Source: Bacteroidota bacterium
Lineage (GTDB): Bacteria > Bacteroidota > Bacteroidia > Flavobacteriales > Schleiferiaceae
Assembly (NCBI GenBank): GCA_003023665.1
Contig: PXYR01000084.1
Location: forward strand, 1 to 7,358
Length of the DNA stretch: 7,358 nucleotides
Reading direction: 5' to 3'
Positions 1 to 6,191 of this stretch are shown here, piece by piece. Under the pieces are notes generated by a model. It was not told the origin of the DNA, made no database searches, and saw only the letters and a list, made by a program, of their open reading frames with translations. How positions within the stretch are numbered: position 1 is the stretch's first letter; each line of letters begins with the position of its first letter. A program made the translations under genes and the position numbers.

Positions 1-2
1 TC

Positions 3-302
3 CTTTTTTCTTATTTCTTCATTGTTCTGCCAAAGAATTTTTCCCGTGCTCGATTAATTTTTAGTGGGTTTTTTATTGGAGTGCTCAGTCATTGGACACA
101 TTGGTACCTCTTTTTACTTGCCAACACTATGCGTTGTATCTGGATGGGTGAATTTTCTTCTTCATGTCCAAATCCCATAGAAGCATTGATGGGTGCTGTA
201 TATCTTTCCGGAGGGAGTCTCATTCTCTTAGGATGGTTGGCAATACCTGCTGCTATTGGCTCATTATTTCTATCCAAAAGAATTGCTTCGCCATCAAACT
301 AG
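3..302 (+). CDS. Integral membrane protein, C-terminal part (5' end outside window)
   Basis: The frame is open from the first complete codon at position 3 to the TAG at 300-302 and gives 99 residues. A GTG at position 81 could be mistaken for a start, but the hydrophobic reading continues upstream of it without a stop, so this is the tail of a longer gene. The visible part is strongly hydrophobic. It has a probable membrane helix around residues 19-42 (motifs FFIGVLSHW and WYLFLLAN), a polar loop with two cysteines (RCIWMGEF, SSSCPNP), a second helix around residues 63-92 rich in Gly, Leu and Ile, and a short basic tail (SKRIASPSN). I do not recognise a family and no catalytic motif is visible. 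A small permease-like or DUF-type inner-membrane protein is possible. A 116-base gap separates it from the next gene, so it is probably a separate transcription unit. Confidence 0.6.
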   Translation, partial: LFSYFFIVLPKNFSRARLIFSGFFIGVLSHWTHWYLFLLANTMRCIWMGEFSSSCPNPIEALMGAVYLSGGSLILLGWLAIPAAIGSLFLSKRIASPSN

Positions 303-325
303 TTGGGTCTGTTTAAATTTTGATA

Positions 326-353
326 TCATGGTGTAATTATTGCACACCAATGA
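326..353 (+). repeat. Inverted repeat / stem-loop after the membrane protein gene
   Basis: TCATGGTGT (326-334) pairs with ACACCA-A-TGA (344-353), giving nine base pairs with one bulged A at 350 and a 9-base loop. It lies 23 bases after the stop codon of the upstream gene. No U-tract follows on the + strand, so it is not a classical intrinsic terminator. It may be a 3'-end stability hairpin or a protein-binding dyad. Confidence 0.4.
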
Positions 354-358
354 ATAAA

Positions 359-397
359 TGACCATCATAGAAGCAATCATGATTATCTTGGTGGTCA
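359..397 (+). repeat. Second inverted repeat with nested palindrome, upstream of the lipoprotein gene
   Basis: TGACCATCA (359-367) can pair with TGGTGGTCA (389-397), nine pairs including one wobble. The 21-base loop contains the perfect 10-base palindrome AATCATGATT (375-384). The right arm ends 21 bases before the ATG at 419, so the structure would sit in the leader or operator region of the lipoprotein gene. I found no convincing TTTG / TAnnTTTG promoter pair in this gap. The role, terminator or operator, is undetermined. Confidence 0.35.
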
Positions 398-418
398 ATA
401 ACTTCTTTTGAAGAAACC

Positions 419-1258
419 ATGAAGAAATTCACACTCTATTTAATTGCCTTAATAGCTTTAATTACGTCATGCAATAAGGAGCCAGGAGTTCAAAACCCTC
501 AAGGCAAAAATTTATTGCTTATTGGAAACAGCTTCTTTAGACCATATGCTGAAAAACTAGACGACATCACCGATGCGACTAATTTTGAAAATCATAACAG
601 TACCATAGTTATGCGAGGCGGTAATAACGGGAGAGCTATTAACTTTTGGAGGGATTCAACCACCTCCGAACATATGGCCATCAAAGCAGCACTTGACCAA
701 GGCAACATTGATATCTTCGGAATGACTTCCGGGCACAACAGCGATAATTATACGGAAGGATTCAGCGCATGGATAGCTTATGCATTGCAAAACAATCCAG
801 ACCTCACTGTTTTTATATCCATTTCCACCATTGATTATCCAGATTATTGGGATACTACCGCATCACACTATGGCTTCAACACCATTGAAGAATTATACGA
901 CCATTATGTGAACGATAGGATCCATAAGAACATTGTAGATTCATTACGAGTGGAATTTCCCAACACCACAATTTTTACTGTTCCAACAGGTTGGGCAACC
1001 TTCCAATTACATCAAATGTGGGAAGACTCGCTGCTCTTGGACAACATCAACAGAATGGGGTCGCGTGCAACCTCTATTTTTACGGACACAAAGGGCCACC
1101 AAGGCGATATTGTTAGGGAGACGGGTGGTTTAATCTGGATGAATAGTATTTATAATTATGACTTGTCTACAAGCACGTACAATACAGGTTTTAATACCGA
1201 CCTCCATGATGTGGCCATGCAGATTATGAGTAATCATGACTCTAATTACAAGCAATAG
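419..1258 (+). CDS. SGNH-hydrolase-like lipoprotein
   Basis: This is a predicted membrane-anchored lipoprotein with an SGNH (GDSL-like) hydrolase fold. Residues 1-18 form a lipoprotein signal: MKK, a hydrophobic core, then the lipobox ITSC with Cys18 as the lipidated residue. The mature protein opens with LLLIGNSFF, in which G36-N37-S38 matches the block I nucleophile in the GNS variant found in some SGNH families. A Gly-rich stretch (MRGGNNG, near residues 65-71) may be block II, and GMTSGHNSD with Asn107 a candidate block III. The C-terminal FTDTKGHQGD offers Asp223 and His227 as the remaining catalytic pair, spaced DxxxH rather than the usual DxxH. SGNH proteins are esterases, often acting on acylated sugars, but the substrate here cannot be read. 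The start at 419 is supported by an in-frame stop at 380-382 and no intervening ATG. The CotH-type gene begins 6 bases after the stop, so co-transcription is likely. The fold assignment is good; catalytic activity is less certain. Confidence 0.75.
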   Translation: MKKFTLYLIALIALITSCNKEPGVQNPQGKNLLLIGNSFFRPYAEKLDDITDATNFENHNSTIVMRGGNNGRAINFWRDSTTSEHMAIKAALDQGNIDIFGMTSGHNSDNYTEGFSAWIAYALQNNPDLTVFISISTIDYPDYWDTTASHYGFNTIEELYDHYVNDRIHKNIVDSLRVEFPNTTIFTVPTGWATFQLHQMWEDSLLLDNINRMGSRATSIFTDTKGHQGDIVRETGGLIWMNSIYNYDLSTSTYNTGFNTDLHDVAMQIMSNHDSNYKQ

Positions 1259-1264
1259 ATTTTT

Positions 1265-2683
1265 ATGAGGAACGCTGCACTTTTTATAGCTATCATTCTT
1301 ACGTTGAATGCAGCTACTGGTCAATCTATTGTGCATCCCGCAAATAATGAAGCCTTCCTTCAAAATGAAGTTGCTGAAGTACATATTCAACTCCATCCAA
1401 ATGACTTAATCACCTTACTTGGAGACAGTTTATATAGCGACCATCACTTTGCTGCAACCTTTCAATATACTTCTGCAAGCTATTCCGATACCATTCAGAA
1501 TATTGGATTTCGAGTGCGCGGTAATACCTCTAGGAATGCTAATAAAAAGGGATTTAAAGTGTCTTTTAACGAATTCACTTCCGGTCAAAAGTTCAAGGGT
1601 ATTGAAAAAATGAATCTAGTGGGGCAACACAATGATCCCTCCCTACTTCGCTATTGGATGAGCTTAACTACGTTGACTAATAATTCCTTGGTAAGCTCTA
1701 GAACAAGCTTTGTGAAACTATATATAAACGGCCAGTACAAGGGCCTTTATTTGAATGTAGAACATATAGATGACGAATTTCTTCAAAAGAGGTTCCCCGG
1801 TGATGATGAAGGTAATTTATACAAATGCACCTGGGGGGCAGACCTCAAATATGAAGGGAGCAACCCTTCCGCTTACTACGGTCCCTATGAGCTAAAGACC
1901 AATAAATCAGCGAATGATTATTCTGATTTGATTCAATTCATAAACACACTCAACAACATCAGTAACGCAGATTTCCCTTGCTTTATTGAGGACAATTTTG
2001 AGGTGGATCTGTACCTTAAAACCCTGGCAGCAGAAATCTTAATTGGACATTGGGACGGCTATGCGTACAACCATAATAATTACTACTTGTATCAAAAGCC
2101 TTCAGACGGGAAATTCGTCTTTATAGAGTATGATATGGACAATACCTTTGGTATTGATTGGACGGGCATAGACTGGGCAAACAGAGATTTGAACGCCTGG
2201 CACAACACGGATAGACCTCTGATTGAGCGCTTACTTTCTTACCCGTTTTACAAGGATGTATTTAATGCTTACTTGGACAACATGCTGTTCGACCTGAATA
2301 CCTCATCCTGGTATGCTGACCTTCAACAAAAACAATTAGATATAAGCAATGCCGTTCAATCGGACCCTTATTATTCTTTGGATTATGGATTCCAACATTC
2401 CGATTTTTTGCATGCCGTAGATTCTAGCTTTGGAGCGCATGTAAAAAAGGGTGTGGCGGAATACCTCAATGAGCGGATTTCTAGTGGCCTGAATCAGATT
2501 CAGATTATAGGAAATCAAAACCATCCCTGCCTCAATTCAATAGAGGACTTCAACCGTCCGGGTAAAGAATTGGTGAAAATTATAGACTTCTACGGCAGAG
2601 AAACCGCATTAAGAGCAAATGTTCCTTTAATCTTTATCTATAGTGACGGCAGCGTTGAGAAAGTTGTAGTCGTAGATGAATAA
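1265..2683 (+). CDS. CotH-family secreted protein kinase with T9SS-like C-terminal tail
   Basis: This 472-residue exported protein matches the CotH kinase family. CotH of Bacillus is an atypical kinase that phosphorylates the spore coat protein CotB; related proteins occur widely in Bacteroidota, where their targets are mostly unknown. A signal peptide covers about residues 1-20 and ends in ATGQ. Family landmarks appear in order: RGNTSRNANKKGFKV (85-99) with the RGN and Lys residues of the N-lobe, KMNLVGQHNDPSLLR, the INGQYKGLYLNVE strand-turn with Glu166, HWDGYAYNHNN (263-272) with Asp264 and Asn269, and FIEYDMDNTFG with Asp290 and Asp292 at the metal-binding site. All the polar residues expected at the active site seem present, so it is probably active. 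The last 40 residues form a sorting-domain-like tail, listed separately. The start is ATG at 1265, 6 bases after the SGNH lipoprotein gene, with no Shine-Dalgarno. Export to the cell surface or medium is expected. The substrate is unknown; the neighbouring secreted proteins are candidates. Confidence 0.92.
   Translation: MRNAALFIAIILTLNAATGQSIVHPANNEAFLQNEVAEVHIQLHPNDLITLLGDSLYSDHHFAATFQYTSASYSDTIQNIGFRVRGNTSRNANKKGFKVSFNEFTSGQKFKGIEKMNLVGQHNDPSLLRYWMSLTTLTNNSLVSSRTSFVKLYINGQYKGLYLNVEHIDDEFLQKRFPGDDEGNLYKCTWGADLKYEGSNPSAYYGPYELKTNKSANDYSDLIQFINTLNNISNADFPCFIEDNFEVDLYLKTLAAEILIGHWDGYAYNHNNYYLYQKPSDGKFVFIEYDMDNTFGIDWTGIDWANRDLNAWHNTDRPLIERLLSYPFYKDVFNAYLDNMLFDLNTSSWYADLQQKQLDISNAVQSDPYYSLDYGFQHSDFLHAVDSSFGAHVKKGVAEYLNERISSGLNQIQIIGNQNHPCLNSIEDFNRPGKELVKIIDFYGRETALRANVPLIFIYSDGSVEKVVVVDE
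2561..2680 (+). other. T9SS type A-like C-terminal sorting domain of the CotH protein
   Basis: Residues 433-472 of the CotH-type protein read LVKIIDFYGRE, a short variable linker, then LIFIYSDGSVEKVVVVDE. This is the pattern of short Bacteroidota C-terminal sorting domains: a V-x-D-x-x-GRE strand followed by a (Y/F)IY-DG-x-x-EK-x-x-x-x strand at the very end of the protein. Such tails direct proteins across the outer membrane through the type IX secretion system, where they are usually cleaved or attached to a surface glycolipid. The call rests on motif recognition; no T9SS genes are in this window. Confidence 0.8.
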
Positions 2684-2724
2684 GATGCTTGGTGCAATTG
2701 AAGGATTAGAAAGAGCATTTTAAA

Positions 2725-3960
2725 ATGACCCCGAATCGTAAGCATAGAATAGGTATTGGCTTTACTCTTGCCCTTATCATAATGCTGGCAACAAATGTTT
2801 CAGGGCAAACCACAACAAATTTCGAAGAGGCACCTTTTGATTTTCAATCGAGCCTAAAAGGCCTTCTAGAGGGTTCTATTCCCTCTTTATCATTGGCTTC
2901 AATGGATTCCATTCCTATAGTCACCGTAATGCATGAAAAAATAGACGAGCGCGACCAGCGCAGGCATCCATACGGATATTTGAACCCCCATTTCTTCAAG
3001 GAGATTAAAGCCAAAGATATTCAAGAGGTCTCAGAGAAATTTGTACTCTTAGTGGTGGAAGATCAATTTGGTCAGCTCCGCGCCGTGAGCTTTACACCCG
3101 AGGGCGTGCCTATTGAAAGCATACTGCTAAACGACCAATTTTACTATGCCGGTAGCATTGCGCATGAAGTAGAATCAAGAAGGTATTCACCCTCTATCCC
3201 CTATTTCTATGACCGCATTGGTCATGAATTTGTGTTCTCTACCATTTTTAAGATCATGAGTCCTGGAGAAAATAACCCTTTGGTAGATCTGCATTTTCAT
3301 GAAGACGAAACCACAAATATCTGCCGAGTGGCAGTGAGTGCCCAAGGACGTTTTAGTAGTGCCCATTTTGAACAGGTAAGCAGCCCAAAGATTTATTTTG
3401 AAAGATTCGCTCTAGCTTCACCCTTTTTCAATCAATTATCCGACAAGCTCCGCGAAGGTGTGGATTACCAGAAACGTGGCGACAGTTTGAGCATATATCT
3501 AGACCGTGATCAATCTGTACAGCTACTCAGTAATGATGTATTGTTTGGCGCTGCAACGTTCAGAATGCTGGACGCAGATTCTGGGACTTTCAGCGTTTCC
3601 CAGCAATACATAAGTACCTTTGGAATCAGCGGTGACGGTGATTTCTGCGATCTTAAATCCCCCGCATATCTGTCTGATTGGAAACTGTTGAATACGGAAT
3701 ACGACCTCTTTGATGTTGCCAAATATTCTCAAGAACAACAATCTGCAATACCCGAAATTACTGCGAAGAATTTCAAAAAATTAGTCAAAAAGCAGTGTGG
3801 TAAATACCATTACCAATATGTAAAACACGTGCGCACCAAAGAAGATGTTGCTTCATTTTCTTCAATAAGTCAAGTCGTTTTAAAAATCGACTACCAACCC
3901 TATGCAAGCGAGGAAATTTTCACCACTTATGTAGTGTTCGAACTTGCCCGTAGTTGCTAA
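2725..3960 (+). CDS. Secreted protein of unknown family
   Basis: I do not recognise this 411-residue protein. It begins with a basic stretch (MTPNRKHRIG), a hydrophobic core and a probable signal peptidase I site after ATNVSG, before QTTTN, so it should be exported. No lipobox and no type IX-like tail are visible; it ends EIFTTYVVFELARSC. The mature part has a Ser-rich segment near residues 42-62 (SSLKGLLEG, SIPSLSLASMDS), then alternating hydrophobic and charged strands typical of beta-rich periplasmic proteins (FVLLVVEDQFGQLRAVSF, residues about 106-123), and an acidic His-rich patch LVDLHFHEDE. Only a few cysteines are present. There is no obvious repeat, enzyme motif or transmembrane helix after the signal. 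The start at 2725 is preceded by TTTTAAA, an AT-rich context usual in this phylum. It lies 41 bases after the CotH-type gene and probably belongs to the same transcript. It could be a partner or substrate of that kinase, but nothing in the sequence proves this. Confidence 0.8.
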   Translation: MTPNRKHRIGIGFTLALIIMLATNVSGQTTTNFEEAPFDFQSSLKGLLEGSIPSLSLASMDSIPIVTVMHEKIDERDQRRHPYGYLNPHFFKEIKAKDIQEVSEKFVLLVVEDQFGQLRAVSFTPEGVPIESILLNDQFYYAGSIAHEVESRRYSPSIPYFYDRIGHEFVFSTIFKIMSPGENNPLVDLHFHEDETTNICRVAVSAQGRFSSAHFEQVSSPKIYFERFALASPFFNQLSDKLREGVDYQKRGDSLSIYLDRDQSVQLLSNDVLFGAATFRMLDADSGTFSVSQQYISTFGISGDGDFCDLKSPAYLSDWKLLNTEYDLFDVAKYSQEQQSAIPEITAKNFKKLVKKQCGKYHYQYVKHVRTKEDVASFSSISQVVLKIDYQPYASEEIFTTYVVFELARSC

Positions 3961-3999
3961 TGATCATTGGCATCCATCTCTTCTTCCCTGCTGATTCGC

Positions 4000-4007
4000 T
4001 ACATTTG
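4000..4007 (+). promoter_or_regulatory. Candidate -7 promoter element for the kdsA-kdsC-kdsD operon
   Basis: TACATTTG matches the Bacteroidota -7 consensus TAnnTTTG at every fixed position and lies 57 bases before the kdsA start codon. No TTTG-like -33 element is visible 19-21 bases upstream, which lowers confidence. Transcription would begin near 4012-4015, giving a leader of about 50 bases that starts almost exactly at the stem-loop below. Confidence 0.4.
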
Positions 4008-4016
4008 AATACGGAA

Positions 4017-4043
4017 TGAAGAATACTTTCGTTGTAGTCTTCA
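4017..4043 (+). promoter_or_regulatory. Stem-loop in the kdsA leader
   Basis: TGAAGAATAC (4017-4026) pairs with GTAGTCTTCA (4034-4043): six base pairs, one A-G mismatch, three more pairs, and a 7-base loop TTTCGTT. It lies just after the candidate -7 element and ends 11 bases before the GGAG ribosome binding site, so it leaves that site free. It could protect the 5' end of the mRNA or be an operator with dyad symmetry. No U-tract follows, which argues against a terminator. Confidence 0.45.
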
Positions 4044-4054
4044 CAAAACCGAAT

Positions 4055-4058
4055 GGAG
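4055..4058 (+). promoter_or_regulatory. Shine-Dalgarno sequence of kdsA
   Basis: GGAG lies 6 bases before the ATG at 4065. The other non-overlapping genes in the window lack such a site, as is common in Bacteroidota, so this one stands out. Together with the in-frame TAA at 4059-4061 it fixes the kdsA start. Confidence 0.6.
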
Positions 4059-4064
4059 TAAATC

Positions 4065-4811
4065 ATGAAAATCATTGCCGGACCATGTGTCATCGAAAAT
4101 ATAGAGCTTCTTCGCGAAGTAGCGCAAGAGCTTGTTCGTATTAGAGACACCTACCGTGTGGAAACGTATTTTAAAGCCAGTTTTGACAAAGCCAACAGAA
4201 CGAGTCTAAGCAGTTTTAGAGGACCAGGCATTGAGCAAGGTATAGCCATGCTAGAAAGTATTCGCCAAGAATTTGGCTTACCCATTACCACAGATTTTCA
4301 CACACCTGAGCAAATTATTGAATACGGACAGCGCGTTGATATTGTGCAAATTCCTGCGTTTTTGTGTCGTCAAACAGATATGCTCATTGCTGCTGGTAAA
4401 ACAGGAAAGATTGTAAATATTAAGAAAGCTCAATTTCTCAATGCTGAGAAGATGAAGTATGCCGTGGACAAGGTGAAATCTACCGGAAATCAAAATGTAT
4501 GGCTCACCGAACGCGGAACCCTTTATGGGCCTAGTGAATTGGTGGTTGATTTTAGGAATATCCAAAAGCTGGGGACGTTGACTGACCATGTAGTTATGGA
4601 CTGTACGCATGCTGCTCAAGAAACACAGGGTAATGACGGTAAAACAGGTGGTAACCGGGCCTATGTTCCCTTTTTCGCAAAAACTGCCAAGTTGTGGGGG
4701 GCCAATGCCTTTTTCCTAGAAACCCATCCCAATCCAGACCAAGGGCTTTCCGACGGGCCAAATATGCTGAAGCTATCAGATTTAGATGCCCTTGTTAGAG
4801 AATTGATATGA
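4065..4811 (+). CDS. kdsA: 3-deoxy-8-phosphooctulonate synthase (Kdo-8-phosphate synthase), metal-dependent type
   Basis: KdsA condenses D-arabinose 5-phosphate with phosphoenolpyruvate to Kdo 8-phosphate in the cytoplasm, the committed step toward the LPS inner-core sugar Kdo. The whole TIM-barrel family pattern is present: IAGPCVIEN at the start, FKASFDKANRTS with the substrate-binding KANR motif, RGPG, ITTDFH, IQIPAFLCRQTD, VNIKKAQFL, LTERGTLYG, DCTHAAQ and ETHPNPDQGLSDGPN. Cys8, His182, Glu219 and Asp230 correspond to the Cys11, His185, Glu222 and Asp233 metal ligands of the Aquifex aeolicus enzyme, all with a constant offset of 3. The metal-independent E. coli enzyme has Asn in place of that Cys, so this one should need a divalent metal. 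The 248 residues are about 20 fewer than Aquifex KdsA, mostly because the final helix is short. The start is fixed by an in-frame TAA two codons upstream and a GGAG site. The stop overlaps the kdsC start by 4 bases. Confidence 0.97.
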   Translation: MKIIAGPCVIENIELLREVAQELVRIRDTYRVETYFKASFDKANRTSLSSFRGPGIEQGIAMLESIRQEFGLPITTDFHTPEQIIEYGQRVDIVQIPAFLCRQTDMLIAAGKTGKIVNIKKAQFLNAEKMKYAVDKVKSTGNQNVWLTERGTLYGPSELVVDFRNIQKLGTLTDHVVMDCTHAAQETQGNDGKTGGNRAYVPFFAKTAKLWGANAFFLETHPNPDQGLSDGPNMLKLSDLDALVRELI

Positions 4812-5269
4812 TTCGATTAGTAATTACAGATTGTGACGGTGTCCTTACTGATGGACGATTGCACTACGGAAGTGACGGCGAAAAGCTCAAAGTCTTTAAC
4901 GTCAAAGACGGCACAGCAATCAAAGCAATCAAAGCAATGGGAATAAAATTTGGCGTGGTTAGTGGGCGCAGCTCCATGGCTTTGCAAAAGCGAGCGGATG
5001 AATTGGGTTTTGACTTCTGTCACATGGGCGTGAATCATAAGGCAGATGTGATTAGAGCGCTACGCCATGATTATCAACTAGAGATAAACGAAGTCTTGTA
5101 CATAGGGGATGACGTCAATGACTGTTCTGCTCGTGAAGAGTGTGGACTGCTCTATGCTGTAAATGATGCCGCTGAAGAGTTTAAAGAAATGGCAGACACC
5201 ACACTTGAAACCAAAGGAGGGCATGCTGTATTTAAAGAAGTATTAAAGAAAATTCATGAGCATCAATAA
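4808..5269 (+). CDS. kdsC: 3-deoxy-D-manno-octulosonate 8-phosphate phosphatase (HAD family)
   Basis: KdsC hydrolyses Kdo 8-phosphate to free Kdo and phosphate. It is a short, capless HAD phosphatase of the YrbI type that normally works as a tetramer. All four HAD motifs are visible: DCDGVLTDG with nucleophile Asp8 and acid/base Asp10, VVSGRSS with Ser52, NHKAD with Lys78, and YIGDDVND with Asp101, Asp102 and Asp105. The C-terminal segment KGGHAVFKEV corresponds to the GGxGAVRE tail that in the family reaches a neighbouring active site, though its sequence is somewhat divergent. The length of 153 residues lies at the short end for the family, lacking the N- and C-terminal extensions of the E. 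coli enzyme. The gene starts within the kdsA stop (ATGA) and its end overlaps kdsD by 14 bases, implying translational coupling. A perfect 9-base tandem repeat encodes the AIKAIKAM helix. Confidence 0.95.
   Translation: MIRLVITDCDGVLTDGRLHYGSDGEKLKVFNVKDGTAIKAIKAMGIKFGVVSGRSSMALQKRADELGFDFCHMGVNHKADVIRALRHDYQLEINEVLYIGDDVNDCSAREECGLLYAVNDAAEEFKEMADTTLETKGGHAVFKEVLKKIHEHQ
4915..4938 (+). repeat. 9-base tandem repeat inside kdsC
   Basis: The unit AGCAATCAA occurs twice in full and once in part (AGCAAT). It encodes the repeated tripeptide in AIKAIKAM of KdsC. Because the unit is three codons long, gain or loss of a copy would keep the frame. Confidence 0.7.
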
Positions 5270-6191
5270 ACTCACGGTTCAATCTATTGAAGCACAGGCC
5301 AAGTCCTTATTGGATATGGCTCAGCATGATAGTAACGACTATGAAGCCGCTGTGAATCTTATCATGTCATGCACGGGTAAGCTAGTTTTCACAGGAATGG
5401 GTAAAAGCGGAATCATTGCGCGTAAACTTGCCGCAACTTTTTCAAGTACTGGGGTTGCCTCATTTTTTGTTCACCCTGGTGAAGCCTATCATGGCGACCT
5501 AGGAATGATTGAAGAAAAGGACGTGATTTTTGCCTTCTCCAATTCTGGTGAAACCCCAGAGCTCATGAATCTATTGAAATACAGCAGGACGCAAAATGTA
5601 ATTGCCGTGACCCATTCACACCAGAGTGCCCTTGCAGGCCTATCAAAAGTTCATTTGGAATGTAGAGTGGATAAAGAAATATGCCCGCTCAACTTAGCGC
5701 CAACCACAAGTACAACAGCTGCTCTTGTGATGGGTGATGCCATTTGTGCGAGCATCATGGAGCTCACCAAATTCTCTGAAAATGACTTTGCTCAGTTTCA
5801 TCCTGGGGGAACTTTAGGGAAAAGCCTGCTGACCAAAGCAAAAGATTTGATGACTACTCAAGTACCTTTTGTTCAAAAAACAGATGCGCTTCATGACATC
5901 TTGCTTAAGATTTCCGAAGGTAGACTGGGACTTGTATGCGTTGGAGGAAATGCCCGTGTTGAAGGGGTCATTACAGACGGAGATATACGGAGAGCCATTG
6001 CACATAGCAGTGAACCAAACACCTTAATAGCTTCAGAAATAGCAACCACTAATCCTGTTTTTATTGAAGAAGGCATGGGGTTAAACGACATGAATGTCTT
6101 ATTCCGTGAAAAGAAAATTGTATCCCTATTAGTAGGTTCTAAAACCAACTTTAAAGGCGTTGTTCAATTCTACGATCTCCATAAAATGTAA
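5256..6191 (+). CDS. kdsD: Arabinose-5-phosphate isomerase (SIS domain plus two CBS domains)
   Basis: KdsD interconverts D-ribulose 5-phosphate and D-arabinose 5-phosphate, supplying the substrate of KdsA. The N-terminal SIS sugar-isomerase domain spans about residues 30-185, with GMGKSG, FFVHPGEAYHGDLGM, FSNSGETPELM, CPLNLAPTTSTT and FHPGGTLGK. Lys50, Glu102, Glu141 and His182 correspond to the catalytic Lys59, Glu111, Glu152 and His193 of E. coli KdsD, with offsets of 9 and then 11. Two CBS domains follow, about residues 195-250 (DLMTTQVPFVQKTDALHDIL to VITDGDIRRAI) and 258-311 (ending GVVQFYDLHKM). The 311 residues are close to the usual length of about 320-328. Its position directly after kdsA and kdsC, with a 14-base overlap, favours a role in LPS over the GutQ-like or capsule-specific paralogues. 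Confidence 0.96.
   Translation: MSINKLTVQSIEAQAKSLLDMAQHDSNDYEAAVNLIMSCTGKLVFTGMGKSGIIARKLAATFSSTGVASFFVHPGEAYHGDLGMIEEKDVIFAFSNSGETPELMNLLKYSRTQNVIAVTHSHQSALAGLSKVHLECRVDKEICPLNLAPTTSTTAALVMGDAICASIMELTKFSENDFAQFHPGGTLGKSLLTKAKDLMTTQVPFVQKTDALHDILLKISEGRLGLVCVGGNARVEGVITDGDIRRAIAHSSEPNTLIASEIATTNPVFIEEGMGLNDMNVLFREKKIVSLLVGSKTNFKGVVQFYDLHKM

Noticed and set aside
81..302. A 73-residue gene starting at GTG 81
   Set aside because: The same frame is open and hydrophobic back to the window edge, so this is the end of a longer membrane protein rather than a separate small gene.
3959..3968. Palindrome AATGATCATT at the stop of the unknown secreted-protein gene
   Set aside because: It is a single 10-base palindrome without a loop or T-run, and palindromes of this size are common in AT-rich DNA.
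3688..4328. TTGAATACGGA occurring at 3688, 4005 and 4318
   Set aside because: The copies sit in two coding regions and one leader without a shared context. Matches of 11 bases are expected by chance in a window this size.
4278..4619. A 113-codon open frame on the minus strand
   Set aside because: It lies fully inside kdsA, whose family motifs are complete, and its translation resembles no protein. The other minus-strand frames are shadows of the same kind.
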